Shown here: in pieces, positions 34,401 through 43,345 of the stretch
Layout: the number at the start of each line of letters is the position of its first letter
Numbering within the stretch: position 1 is the first letter of the stretch
Assembly: GCF_003315205.1 (NCBI RefSeq)
Contig: NZ_QNRR01000003.1
Location: forward strand, 248,001-312,000
From: Roseimicrobium gellanilyticum
GTDB lineage: Bacteria; Verrucomicrobiota; Verrucomicrobiia; Verrucomicrobiales; Verrucomicrobiaceae
Reading direction: 5' to 3'
DNA: 64,000 nt
The notes under the pieces: model-generated
The model's input: only the letters and a program-made list of their open reading frames with translations
Database searches by the model: none
Told to the model about the DNA's origin: nothing
Translations under genes and position numbers: made by a program

Positions 34401-36136
34401 CTCAGTATATCGTGCCAGGCTGCCCCATCGAGCGGCCTTACCTTCATCACTCCCGAGAGAATCCGCCTTGCATCCTGTTCACTGGCGACTGCCTGCGACA
34501 CGGGATACAATCCGTGGGGTAAAATTACGCCGGGAGGCGCAAATACAGCCTTCGGAGAAGTAATCCAGGCGCCATCTTCAATGGGCACAATGGCAAGATT
34601 GGGAAGGACCTGTTCCCACTCCGTGGGACCGCACTCATTTTGAAACGCCTCGGCAAGCTTGAGAACTCGAAGGCAATGCGAAAGTTCGTGCGAGGTAAGG
34701 AACGAGAACCAGCGCCAGGGCTCCTGCCGCAGCAGGTTCGGAAAATGCTCGTCGTCGGAGGAGGAGTTCGCCCTCAGCCGTTCCGAGAGCACTTGCAGTC
34801 GACCGCTGCGCTGCCGCTGCGAGCAAGAGGGATGCACATGGCACTCTAGTGCCCTTGCGCTCGCCAGTCCCTGCCACATTGTCGTCAGGCCTACATCTTC
34901 CTTGGGTGCCCTCCATAGCTCGCTAGCAGGGCGTAAATTGCCAGCTGCATCGGGAACTACCGCCGCCGTCTCAAACTCCTTCCAGACCGCTTCCACAAGG
35001 GGAGCAGCCTCCTCGTCCTTTCGTTCCATTCGTCTCGGAAATGCATCGATGACGCATCCAGGATCCGATTCCAGATAAAGACTTGGCAGCGTTGCAACAA
35101 TCAGCTTGGCAGCCTCCTGCATTAACAAAGTGTTCCACGCACCACCAACGATGGCATTCCGGTCGTCGTTTACTTTCCACGGGGCATTCAGAATTCCCGG
35201 CAGGTATGTCAGCGTATGCGTCGGGAAGAATGCCCAGAATCGACCGGCCTCCTCTCTCGCCGCGTCGATGGGCATTGCCCAAGCCAATGGGACGGAGTCC
35301 CGCGAGTGAATGTGCGTGGCATCGTCTCTCGCACGTGGCTCCGTGGTCTGTACCTGTCGAGAAGCGAGATGCCACCGGCTATTGTTCCCATCCACCGAAA
35401 GTACGCGTTCATTTTCAGACGGCGCGAATACCCGAAGTTCTTTTACAGAGCCTGTGCCCGCATCTAGGGAAAGCTGAAGAGACACCGGGAAAAAGAGAAG
35501 AAACTCAGTCGGAAACTCAGAAATCTCAGTCCGTAGGCGATCCCGAAGATCAGGCGCCGGAACGTTTACCCGGACTATGGTTTCAGCCCAGTCAAATTGA
35601 GCCAACGTTGAGTCTTTAGCACGTTCCGCATCCTCTAGCGGCCACGCCAGTCGGAGACCTGGACAATGTGAAACACCGAACCGGCTATGAAGTTCATCCC
35701 GACACCTTTCGGGTTCGAATCGAATGGCACCACGAGACCGTGTAAAGAAATCGATCTTTCCGCCCAGTTTCAACAGCGACTTGAAACCAAGACCAAATCG
35801 CCCAATCTGGTTGCCTCGCTTTGGGGACGAATGGGACCTCAGGAGTGCCTTCAACCCTTCGTCAGTCAGGGGAGCACCTGTATTAGCGACATAGAGATGC
35901 TTCGAATCAAGGACTACCTGAATTCTGCCGTCACCCAGCAAAGTGTTATCTTCGTGAGCGTCGAGGATGGCATCTGCGCCATTTTGAACCAGCTCCAGAA
36001 TCTGTCGATAGGCGTACCCCCCCGCTAAAACCCTCTGCTCGATCCCATAGTGCTCCAGGATATCGTCCTTGTACCTTTCATACGCACCGAGCCGTTCATA
36101 ATTCAGTTTCTGGACGACTTCAGAGAGGATTTTCAT
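31433..36136 (-). CDS. GHKL (sacsin/Hsp90-type) ATPase fused to an SF2 DEAD/DECH helicase
   Basis: A 1567-residue fusion. The N-terminus has the Bergerat ATPase motifs of sacsin-like GHKL proteins: RQILELVQNGADAIL (N-box, 45-59), HLYVANTGAPLT (G1-like) and RFGLGFKSLLKLG (113-125). About 900 residues without recognised motifs follow. From 1154 comes a complete SF2 helicase: LHDFQEDVF (Q-like), LPTGGGKTRVT (Walker A at about 1187), VVDECHHA (1294), GLSATPFR, then ILLFANSVSHAEEM, LSTGFDAPKTDMV and MQIVGRGLRG. GHKL ATPases and SF2 helicases meet in several restriction-like systems, but this size and fusion is uncommon. Placed 25 bases after res and 68 before the RecD-like gene. Confidence 0.87.
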   Translation of the reverse strand: MKILSEVVQKLNYERLGAYERYKDDILEHYGIEQRVLAGGYAYRQILELVQNGADAILDAHEDNTLLGDGRIQVVLDSKHLYVANTGAPLTDEGLKALLRSHSSPKRGNQIGRFGLGFKSLLKLGGKIDFFTRSRGAIRFEPERCRDELHSRFGVSHCPGLRLAWPLEDAERAKDSTLAQFDWAETIVRVNVPAPDLRDRLRTEISEFPTEFLLFFPVSLQLSLDAGTGSVKELRVFAPSENERVLSVDGNNSRWHLASRQVQTTEPRARDDATHIHSRDSVPLAWAMPIDAAREEAGRFWAFFPTHTLTYLPGILNAPWKVNDDRNAIVGGAWNTLLMQEAAKLIVATLPSLYLESDPGCVIDAFPRRMERKDEEAAPLVEAVWKEFETAAVVPDAAGNLRPASELWRAPKEDVGLTTMWQGLASARALECHVHPSCSQRQRSGRLQVLSERLRANSSSDDEHFPNLLRQEPWRWFSFLTSHELSHCLRVLKLAEAFQNECGPTEWEQVLPNLAIVPIEDGAWITSPKAVFAPPGVILPHGLYPVSQAVASEQDARRILSGVMKVRPLDGAAWHDILSTLRRDIPDWNADLETDRWRVFWKNLRACPFEIGSSFVAGNRTAIRVLRRDETWQPGNEVLKPGMLVDPDVDTSNSGVLVDEIEHERDEKWLEMLGVVELPEGTIELEDHDSLRPWMSYWREFYRTNVSESARWGYLQPFRLRLPRGWALLISLEGEPNAKFSAHLLKRFNQGEFAKKISFGHATVSTYDRIEVPHPLIWILHRYGTVQLGSRTVRLHALVERRHEPVVAMLQQWQDVESALEYLLSAVPEVEICSEEICCLWLGMIEELTTKASLEQDSLGELWRGAARDGVVPDRLWVDEQEVLLEEICVTGSPDLASRARSDGYIVVTLDNATMRLWLDEGARDLAEMMRPEWHHETGPASPLVAAMPELGEVLREDAKHHALCLPVAGLKMRISAESHVTPCLLWESMLILDHQQLSELSRSARLEHVLREVAAAGWLQSDSAEALRLLGDGKVDELRAGVASGSTLEERLFLAVGKRDEPLRQALGELSHVDWIQQCRGLSLAALVLAQLGPATLGALKKTFAEEGLNPPGRWTPAQARAFALSIGFPEEFGTSPDVRRDPEEFVNGPIHLPPLHDFQEDVFHGIRELIKLGNKRRRAVVSLPTGGGKTRVTVQAAVVLVLKPKSLRRTVLWIAQTDELCEQAVQAFRQVWVNLGEDNTELRIVRLWGGNPDPAIDDSGNPVVIVASIQTLNNRIRSSALAWLQCPGLVVVDECHHAIAPSYTNLLRWLDAEAPRAGAPQKDEPPILGLSATPFRMDDEESRRLAQRFDNRWQPVKQENLHARLRGQGVLSEIVSEALESGTGLLPDEIERLAQIPQPWEGIVFENLLEAINQRLAGNSDRNERLVERIRAANERCILLFANSVSHAEEMSARLNLQGIPSAAVSGGTQTIARRYFLKRFQQGKIRVLCNHSVLSTGFDAPKTDMVLISRAVFSPVRYMQIVGRGLRGEKNGGTKLCRIVTVLDNLGRFQDRHPYHFCARYFED

Positions 36137-36161
36137 CGTAAGACGTGGCGCGGCGTAGTTG

Positions 36162-39100
36162 CTACTTGGATGCGAGATATCTCAGTTCCGTGTCCAGCAT
36201 GGCCGGATCTTTGCACACGTGGAAATCCCAGCGTCCCATCTGGCCCCAATGGTTGACTGCACTTACCCAGCGATGCGCCGCCTGGACTTTAGCTTCGTCT
36301 TGCTGGTTCATCATTCCTTTGATTTCAAGGACAAGACAGACGTCATTCGAAAGCCTTACTAGGAAATCGGGTGAGTAGACGTGCGAAACACCGAGGAACT
36401 CGTACGGGATCGTGAACCCGAGATGATCGTTACGGGCATAGTAGCGGACCGAGTCGCATGCTTCTAGAGTGAAGGCCGCAGAGCGCTCCCATGTCAGAGT
36501 GTCGAGCACCACCTGATCGATATGACTCTTTTGGACAGGGTGACACGCACGGATGGTATTGAAGCGAACGTCCGCCGTGGTGCCATGCGGTTGAAACCGG
36601 TTGATGACGGGAAGCAACGGCGGCTCCCCCGAATCCGTATCGGACTCAATCGCGTCAGTCAGGCGACTCACCACTTGGTCCGCGTAGATCTGGATGCCGA
36701 GTTCACGTCTATCAGCCCCCTTCCAGTTGACCCGGCGCTCAGCAAATTCGCTCACGATCTCCAGCACTTGGGGGAAAAGCTGGTGCCTCGCCATCATGCG
36801 CATTTTTCCTCCTTTCGCTGTTTGGGTGTCAGTCAGGCGAATGACGATCTGCCGGGCCAGTTCGAAGAGGATCGTTTGGAGGTGATGGTTCGCATAGAAC
36901 TCCTCCCGGTTCTGCTCCTTCAGTGCAAATGATGATGTGCCAACGCCTCCATCGCGCACCCCGACCTGGGGCTGGACAAAAAGCTGCAACGGTACTTCCA
37001 TTGGTTGGATGCTCAGAGGCTGCACCTTGTTCCAGTCGCAGCGGATTAGATTCTTACGCAGCTCCAAGACGTAGCCTTCGACATTTGGAAAACGCATCTC
37101 AAATCCCGCGCGTTCCGGCAGGGCACGCACCTGGGTGACCGGCTTGTCGTCAGGCGCCGGGTTTTTAGTAGGGCGTCCCTTGTAAGGAATCACCGAGAAC
37201 GGAATGCCGTACACGTCGGCGTACTCCGGCCGGAACATGCCGGTTTCGGGATCGACGTCATAGCTCAGCCGTCGTAGTCCCCGTCCCACTACTTGTTCGC
37301 AGAGCAACTGGCTACCAAAAGCTCGCAAGCCAAGGATCTGTGTGACATTGTTCGCATCCCATCCCTCGGTGAGCATCTGTACGCTCACGACGCAACGAAT
37401 GTGTTCGCCAGACGTACCCGGTACGCCCACATGTGCAACAATCTGCCGAAGCTTCTCCGCTTCCTTTTCCTTTGTACTACCTTCCCCGGCTTCGGCATCG
37501 GCCAGCAACTTGGAGTCGATGCGCAGTGTATAAGTTCGTTGCTCACTATTTGCCAGTTCGGGAAATGGCAAGCCACCCGGGCTGAATTGCCGTACCTTAC
37601 GAATCTTTCCCTTTGCCTTTGAACCTTCGCCGAACTCTTCGGAATCATCTTCTTCCTCGTCTGCAATATCCTTGACCTCTTCCTGGGTTTCACCGGAGAT
37701 CCTCTCAAAGAAAAGCTGGGCGATGTCCGTGTTGTCACAAACCACGATCATCACGGGCGGGATAAACGTCTGGCCTGGGCGTGACTCTGCATGTTGTTTG
37801 AACCTTTCCTGCCACTGCGAACCAAGTGTTTTCAACGCCGCATCTGCATACCGCCAGACAGATTCGGGCTTTGGCTTTCCTCCCTTGAGATAATCGGCAG
37901 GCTGAAGACGGCGTTTGATCTCATCCCAAAGGCGGAAAAACTTCGGGTCTGGCTGGCCGGTCTGATCGCTTACTGGAAGGCGGGGAATCTTGGTGATGCC
38001 GCTCTCGATGGCATCCACCAAGCCAAAGTCGCTCACGAGCCACGGAAAAGGTGAACCCTCAATCCAACCACTACCAGCGAGGTAAAAGGGCGTGGCGGAA
38101 AGGTCCACACAAAAACCCACACCGACCGCTTGGTTAATCTTGTCCAGCCCCTCGACCCAAACGGTCGCCTCCTCCGCATCTGCATCGGAAACCTCTCCAA
38201 ATCCTCCCTCGTCCCGTTTTTTCCGCTTGCTCTTGGCGGCAAATCGCGCGGGCGCAGGTCGATAGGCATGGTGGGCTTCATCATTGAGTACCATCACTTC
38301 ACCAAGACCGTGAAGTTCCTTGAGTACCCGACGGGAGAACGCATCCGCACCTTCTTCGCCCTTGTTTACGACGGTAAAGTTCTTCCCCGCCTCAGCATGC
38401 GGAGATTCAGGTGCAAAGCCGTGCCAGTTCGTCACCAGAACCTTTCCTTGAAGCATCAGAGAGCGCATCTGGCTTGGCACGATGTCAAACATCTCAAAGT
38501 AACTCTCTTCGCCGGCATCGGGTCGGAGGACTTGGAGACGTTCCTTCACAGTCAGATTGGGACACACAGCAAGAACCGCACGCGGAAAGCGGGTATCCCC
38601 CGGCACTGCCCCGCGGTTGCAAAGAGCCCATGCAGTCAGCATGGCCATGACCACTGTCTTGCCGGAACCAGTGGCCATCTTGCATCCATAGCGCTTCAGC
38701 GGCTTCCATTGTGTTTGCTGCGGTGGGTCCACCAGCCTTGCTACAAACAGTCCCTTCGCAGTACTCTCCAAGGTTTCATCCGTCACCGAGCACAGGGCTT
38801 CGTATCGCTCCCGCGACACCGCCGCCGTCCAACGTGGATTGCGACCGCTGCCTACGATTTCGGTTAGATAGATCACTGTCTCCACGGCTTCGATCTGGCA
38901 GAAGAAGAATCGTCGCTTGCGTTCCGGATTCCTCCAGTGCGTCAGGAGTTTCTTCGTCGTGGCCGTGGCATTCTCGTAGTTGGAGGCTCGCCACCGCGCG
39001 AGGTCGGCACGCAAATCATTCACCAGCCCGAGTTCCTCACTCCCGTAGTCAGACTCTATACCCTCCAAGGACATCTGCGTTTGACCGCTCATCACCCGCT

Positions 39101-39284
39101 GGGTGGTCCAGAAATAGCTCGCCTTACGGCGGCCCGCTGTCTTGATGGCCTTGCCGCTCTTATCGTACGCCCACCAGAACTTCGGTTCGTCATAGGGACC
39201 ATTGATGATCGGCTCCTCCACTGGAGCCTGGATGGGAAGCTCGGATTGGGAAGTGTCGGAGGATTTTGTGAGCGGGCGAGCCAT
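36162..39284 (-). CDS. res: Type III restriction enzyme (Res)-like helicase-nuclease
   Basis: A 1040-residue SF2 translocase-nuclease. Motifs: Q-like FFFCQIEAVETVIYL, Walker A KMATGSGKTVVM (203-214), motif Ia AVLAVCPNLTVKERL, DEAH box LNDEAHHAY (333-341), SAT-type DLSATPFYL, and motifs V/VI EGWDANNVTQILGLRAFGSQ and EQVVGRGLRR. The C-terminal nuclease has YSPDFLVRL (D973) and VLEIKG (E987, K989), the PD-(D/E)XK pattern of Type III Res. In classical Type III systems Res needs the Mod subunit for sequence recognition and cuts after ATP-driven communication between two sites. Here mod is upstream but separated from res by an FRG-domain gene. Length is near the family norm. Confidence 0.9.
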   Translation of the reverse strand: MARPLTKSSDTSQSELPIQAPVEEPIINGPYDEPKFWWAYDKSGKAIKTAGRRKASYFWTTQRVMSGQTQMSLEGIESDYGSEELGLVNDLRADLARWRASNYENATATTKKLLTHWRNPERKRRFFFCQIEAVETVIYLTEIVGSGRNPRWTAAVSRERYEALCSVTDETLESTAKGLFVARLVDPPQQTQWKPLKRYGCKMATGSGKTVVMAMLTAWALCNRGAVPGDTRFPRAVLAVCPNLTVKERLQVLRPDAGEESYFEMFDIVPSQMRSLMLQGKVLVTNWHGFAPESPHAEAGKNFTVVNKGEEGADAFSRRVLKELHGLGEVMVLNDEAHHAYRPAPARFAAKSKRKKRDEGGFGEVSDADAEEATVWVEGLDKINQAVGVGFCVDLSATPFYLAGSGWIEGSPFPWLVSDFGLVDAIESGITKIPRLPVSDQTGQPDPKFFRLWDEIKRRLQPADYLKGGKPKPESVWRYADAALKTLGSQWQERFKQHAESRPGQTFIPPVMIVVCDNTDIAQLFFERISGETQEEVKDIADEEEDDSEEFGEGSKAKGKIRKVRQFSPGGLPFPELANSEQRTYTLRIDSKLLADAEAGEGSTKEKEAEKLRQIVAHVGVPGTSGEHIRCVVSVQMLTEGWDANNVTQILGLRAFGSQLLCEQVVGRGLRRLSYDVDPETGMFRPEYADVYGIPFSVIPYKGRPTKNPAPDDKPVTQVRALPERAGFEMRFPNVEGYVLELRKNLIRCDWNKVQPLSIQPMEVPLQLFVQPQVGVRDGGVGTSSFALKEQNREEFYANHHLQTILFELARQIVIRLTDTQTAKGGKMRMMARHQLFPQVLEIVSEFAERRVNWKGADRRELGIQIYADQVVSRLTDAIESDTDSGEPPLLPVINRFQPHGTTADVRFNTIRACHPVQKSHIDQVVLDTLTWERSAAFTLEACDSVRYYARNDHLGFTIPYEFLGVSHVYSPDFLVRLSNDVCLVLEIKGMMNQQDEAKVQAAHRWVSAVNHWGQMGRWDFHVCKDPAMLDTELRYLASK

Positions 39285-39312
39285 GTTGGGTTTCAGATAG
39301 TGAGGTTTCGCC

Positions 39313-40152
39313 TCATACCCATTGGTACATTTCTTTTAACTCTCGGACAAAGTTGTCCACATCTGGGTAGATGGAACTCCTGCGAGTTCCGAGCAATTCC
39401 ATCTGGGTTCTCATTACCTTCAAGTCGACTCCATCAAAGTCGACTCGGGCGATCACCTCTTCTGGGCAACCGTGCTTGGCAACAAGAACATCTTCGATCG
39501 CCTCGAGTTTTGATCCGTGAACGGTGAAGTATCCTTTCTGAACCTGAATCCGATTGTTGTCTTGGCGTGGGTAGATGGCGACTGGCCAATAGTTGTCATA
39601 CTCTGCGTCTCCATCATGATGGCGAGAAGGAACGACTTTATGGTCTCCTACTTCTTTTGGCAGCCAGATGTTCAGACTCTCATTGTGCTCAGGACTCACA
39701 AGCCCCGCATACCCAAAAAGAGTGCCGTTGAGAATTGTAGGTTGAAGTAGCCATACGCAAGGGGTGTCAGTGGAACTTGCTCCATCAATTGCAAAGAACA
39801 CAGCCGCGATGAAGCTCTCGGTCCAGTCAAGAAGCCGGGTCGGGATACCGTGGTGCTGAGCAAGGTAGTATGTGCTCCACGAGTTCATGCCAGAAACAGG
39901 CGTGAACCGGATTCCCTGCTGGCACAGATCCAGCATTGGTCCTAGCTCCGAATACCCTGTTCGCCAATAGGCGCCGGGCTGAAGCTTGAGCTTGTTGCTC
40001 TTCACACCGCGAAACCAGCAGTAGACGTTTTCTTTCCCTCCCCAACCTTCCAGGATGTCGATGGCCCTTTCGAAACCATTCAGAAGACTTGTCGCCTTCT
40101 CAATTCTGTATGGAACGGAGGGTGCAGCTTTTGTAGATCGTTTCTTCGCCAT
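39313..40152 (-). CDS. FRG-domain protein
   Basis: A 279-residue protein of the FRG family (named after its F-R-G motif). The defining segments are YCWFRGVKSNKLKLQPGAYW (residues 44-63), YLAQHHGIPTRLLDWTESFI and, near the C-terminus, RIQVQKGYFTVHGSK. The biochemical role of FRG domains is not established to my knowledge; they recur in defence islands and in some toxin-like contexts. The gene lies exactly between mod and res (24 and 28 bases), so it is almost certainly part of the system. No signal peptide or membrane segment. Confidence 0.87.
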   Translation of the reverse strand: MAKKRSTKAAPSVPYRIEKATSLLNGFERAIDILEGWGGKENVYCWFRGVKSNKLKLQPGAYWRTGYSELGPMLDLCQQGIRFTPVSGMNSWSTYYLAQHHGIPTRLLDWTESFIAAVFFAIDGASSTDTPCVWLLQPTILNGTLFGYAGLVSPEHNESLNIWLPKEVGDHKVVPSRHHDGDAEYDNYWPVAIYPRQDNNRIQVQKGYFTVHGSKLEAIEDVLVAKHGCPEEVIARVDFDGVDLKVMRTQMELLGTRRSSIYPDVDNFVRELKEMYQWV

Positions 40153-40176
40153 ACCAAGTTGTCATTTCAGATAAAG

Positions 40177-43100
40177 TTAGTTCGCTTTCACCCGATGCAC
40201 ACGCATCACTTCATTGCCTCGGGGATCGATGACTTTCACCGCAATAGTGCAGCGGGCTCCGGCAACAAAAGGAAGGCTTTCCGTCCCGGAAAGGCGAGCC
40301 AACACATCTTCGTCGATGCTGCCTTTCAAAGCCCGACTCAACTTCTCCCATGCCAACCGATCAGGAAAAAACGCCTGACAAATACAGAAAACCTTGCCGT
40401 CGTAGTCTGTGTCCAAGAACCATGCGGCGACCTTCCTCGCATCCGTGGCCTCAATGCTGTTCTTCACAGGGTCGTAAATGTCAACTCCTTCCATGTGCAC
40501 GGTAAATTCGTCACCATTGGACGATATCCTCGTACGGGGCTGCCCAAAGACGGTAAAGATCTGTGCCGTAACTTGGGTCTTTTTCAAGAGATCGCCCATC
40601 TGCACATCCGGTCGTATGAGCGCCATGTGGATACGCATCTCTGCATTCGGATCCTCGTTATTATCCTGGATGCACTCCTGCGCCATGGCGTCGAAGCCAA
40701 AGCCGGCCACCACGAGGTCATCATATCCACGCTTGTAGGCGGTACGCATGGCCTGCTCCACCAAGTAGCTGGGCACGTTCCCCATCTCCGGCCCGACGAC
40801 AACAGCTACCCGGTGTTCCCTGCCATCCTCTTGGGCAAACTCACCTTCAGCATGAATGAATGTATTCTCAACGCGGTCCAGTCGTGCCAGCTTCACGTGC
40901 TTGTTTCCCAAGAAGGTGATGCCGTCCTCTCGCAGAAGGGCAAGCATTCGGTCGATGTGGCTGGAGGCATTGGCGGCGGCCAAGGTCGCCGTTCCTTCCG
41001 GATGATAGGCATCCGCGTCCTCCTTCGGGCTTTCAAAGGTAGCTAGCTCCTCCGGCGCTCCGCCAATAGGGCTCTCTACGAATGGAACCTCGGGACTGTT
41101 TTCGGGCGGCCGAACGCTCTCCACCGTGAAAGGGCCGCTCACTCGTACCACGCCTTGTATAATTTCCGGCTGGTCTACCAGCTCTTCCTGCTCCGCGTTG
41201 GCCGAGATGCAGCCGTTCACCTCATCCATCTTGGCCCGCCATGCTTTCCGGTACGCAACAAGGGCTTCTTGTAATGCGGTAGGCCAATCGGGATCTGTAT
41301 CGAACGGCACTTCCCATTCTTGCCATACGGTGCCCGGGGGAATGGATGCCCGCAGTTGTGTCACTTGGTTTGCAGTGGGGCCGCCTTTTCGCTGCCGGAT
41401 GAGCTTAGGGTCAGTCTCCGGAAGCAGCCAGCGGCGAACATCGGCGTCCGTGTGTTTTTCGCCTTTGGTGCGCACCTTGACAATGAGCTTCTCCAACAGT
41501 TGTTCCCGGAGCTTATCTGTGACGCCTCCGAGAGCGGCATTTAGAATCACGAGTGCATTGCCGAGAATCGGCTCGTGCCGAGCAAAAATGGGATCCAGTC
41601 CCTTATTCTGCGCAATCGACTTTAGTTTTACATGGGGAATCGTCCTGTAGTGGAATCCGTGCTTAGGATTCAAGGGTTGGTTTGGATCTACTCCTCCGGT
41701 CGGATCCTTCGTATTGAAAGTGTCAAAACAGGCTGTGAGCAGGCGCTGACGGGCAATGGCAGCGGCCACGCGCGAGCTGTCGATTGTGATCCACCGCCTA
41801 CCCCATTGTTCAGCAACGAATGCGGTCGTGCCACTTCCGCATGTCGGATCGAGTACAAGGTCACCAGGGTCGGTGGTCATCAAAAGGCAACGCGATATTG
41901 CTTCGGCAGCGGTCTGGACGACATAAACTTTGTCGCCAGTGAATCCGCGCTCACCCAATCCGAGCCAGATATTGGCGCGCGGAGTCTGGCCGAAATCGGC
42001 AAGCATCATCCGATACTCGATGCGCTTCCCGACTTGGACAATGCGGTCAGCTGCCAGCAGTCGCGCCAGTCCGTCGTGGCCGGTTTTCCAATGGTTGTTT
42101 GCCGCGATTCGCCAATCTGTTCCGAATGCCGGAAAAGGTTTGCTACTGTCTTCCGAGCCGCCATCGGAAACAAGCGGTGTGCTGTCAAACACGTGGAGTT
42201 CTTTGGGAATTCGCGAAAGGTCGTCCCGTTCGGCTTTCCACATCGTCCGCCAGAACCCGGTCGCCGCGTCGTAGAGCATTGTGTAGCCAGTCGCGCCCTC
42301 CTCACCTGGCGTTTTTGGCTGAGTAAGTTGGCGATAGCGAACGCGAGCTTTGTCTCGCGCATACCAAATAATGAAGTCCGCCACCGAAGGCAGTAGTTTG
42401 GTAGCCTGTAGTCCGGTTTTGCTGAATACGATTTGCCCGCAAAAATTCTCCGGCCCGAATACCTCGTCCATCACCAATCTGACGCGGTGCAGATTTTCGT
42501 CCGAGATCTGTACGAAAATGGAGCCTGACTCGGTGAGGAGTTCTCGCGCGACTAACAGACGTTGCTTCAAATAGGCGAGGTAGGAGTGGACACCGAGGGC
42601 CCACGTATCCCGATAAGCTTTGATCATCTCAGGCTCACGACTGAGATCCTCGTCCTTGTCCTTCACATCCCGCTTGCCCACCTCGTTCTGCCAATTTGAA
42701 GAAAATTTGATGCCATACGGAGGATCGAAGTAGACCATCTGCACCTTCCCCGCAAGACCCTCGCGCCGAGCAAGCGAAGTCATCACCTGAAGACTGTCGC
42801 CAAGAATGAGCCGGTTCGTCCAAGTCACCTCATGCTGGTACCAAGCTCGCGCCTCCTTGGCAGAGAGCTTCGGCTCAGCAAAGAAGTCCCGCTGGGCATC
42901 CTCTCGCCGCACCGTGCGCAAAATCGCCTGCGCAGAGACCCGTTCATGGATGTGCAACGCCACGGGCTCCACAGCGAAATCCGGCAGTTCCCGCTTCCCG
43001 GCCCACTCCAGCCACGGCTGATCGCTCTCCAAATACGCCCCCAGTTCCGCCGCCTCGTCCCTGGTCAATGAGGTCCGCGTGGCCTTCTCAAGCAACTCCC

Positions 43101-43275
43101 GGCAGCGCACGATGCGCTCGTTGAAACGCAGTTCTGGAGTCCGGTGGGGATCATACGCATATTTCACCTTCGGCTCAGCCTTCACCCTCTCGCCTGGAGG
43201 CGTGCCGGCAGGAGGCAGCAACTTGCGCGTGGCATCCTTGTGCTCGAAATCGGTGACGGGAGTGGCGGTTGGCAT
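40177..43275 (-). CDS. mod: Type III-like N6-adenine DNA methyltransferase (Mod) with long C-terminal region
   Basis: A 1032-residue beta-class N6-adenine methyltransferase. Motif IV DPPYG is at 184-188 (VQMVYFDPPYGIKFSSNWQ) and motif I DPTCGSGTT at 476-484, the IV-before-I order of the beta class. It methylates adenine in a recognition site, protecting self DNA and supplying sequence recognition to Res. Typical Type III Mod proteins are near 600-700 residues; here about 500 residues follow the methyltransferase core. The end (MGNVPSYLVEQAMRTAYKRG ... YDDLVVAGFGFDAMAQECI, TQVTAQIFTVFGQPRTRI) could be an extra domain. FRG and res genes follow on the same strand. Confidence 0.9.
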   Translation of the reverse strand: MPTATPVTDFEHKDATRKLLPPAGTPPGERVKAEPKVKYAYDPHRTPELRFNERIVRCRELLEKATRTSLTRDEAAELGAYLESDQPWLEWAGKRELPDFAVEPVALHIHERVSAQAILRTVRREDAQRDFFAEPKLSAKEARAWYQHEVTWTNRLILGDSLQVMTSLARREGLAGKVQMVYFDPPYGIKFSSNWQNEVGKRDVKDKDEDLSREPEMIKAYRDTWALGVHSYLAYLKQRLLVARELLTESGSIFVQISDENLHRVRLVMDEVFGPENFCGQIVFSKTGLQATKLLPSVADFIIWYARDKARVRYRQLTQPKTPGEEGATGYTMLYDAATGFWRTMWKAERDDLSRIPKELHVFDSTPLVSDGGSEDSSKPFPAFGTDWRIAANNHWKTGHDGLARLLAADRIVQVGKRIEYRMMLADFGQTPRANIWLGLGERGFTGDKVYVVQTAAEAISRCLLMTTDPGDLVLDPTCGSGTTAFVAEQWGRRWITIDSSRVAAAIARQRLLTACFDTFNTKDPTGGVDPNQPLNPKHGFHYRTIPHVKLKSIAQNKGLDPIFARHEPILGNALVILNAALGGVTDKLREQLLEKLIVKVRTKGEKHTDADVRRWLLPETDPKLIRQRKGGPTANQVTQLRASIPPGTVWQEWEVPFDTDPDWPTALQEALVAYRKAWRAKMDEVNGCISANAEQEELVDQPEIIQGVVRVSGPFTVESVRPPENSPEVPFVESPIGGAPEELATFESPKEDADAYHPEGTATLAAANASSHIDRMLALLREDGITFLGNKHVKLARLDRVENTFIHAEGEFAQEDGREHRVAVVVGPEMGNVPSYLVEQAMRTAYKRGYDDLVVAGFGFDAMAQECIQDNNEDPNAEMRIHMALIRPDVQMGDLLKKTQVTAQIFTVFGQPRTRISSNGDEFTVHMEGVDIYDPVKNSIEATDARKVAAWFLDTDYDGKVFCICQAFFPDRLAWEKLSRALKGSIDEDVLARLSGTESLPFVAGARCTIAVKVIDPRGNEVMRVHRVKAN

Positions 43276-43345
43276 GGCAAAGTTGAAATGACAGGGAAGA
43301 GACGAAATTCAAAGCGCAATCGTGCAAAATTGAGGCGTTTAATTC

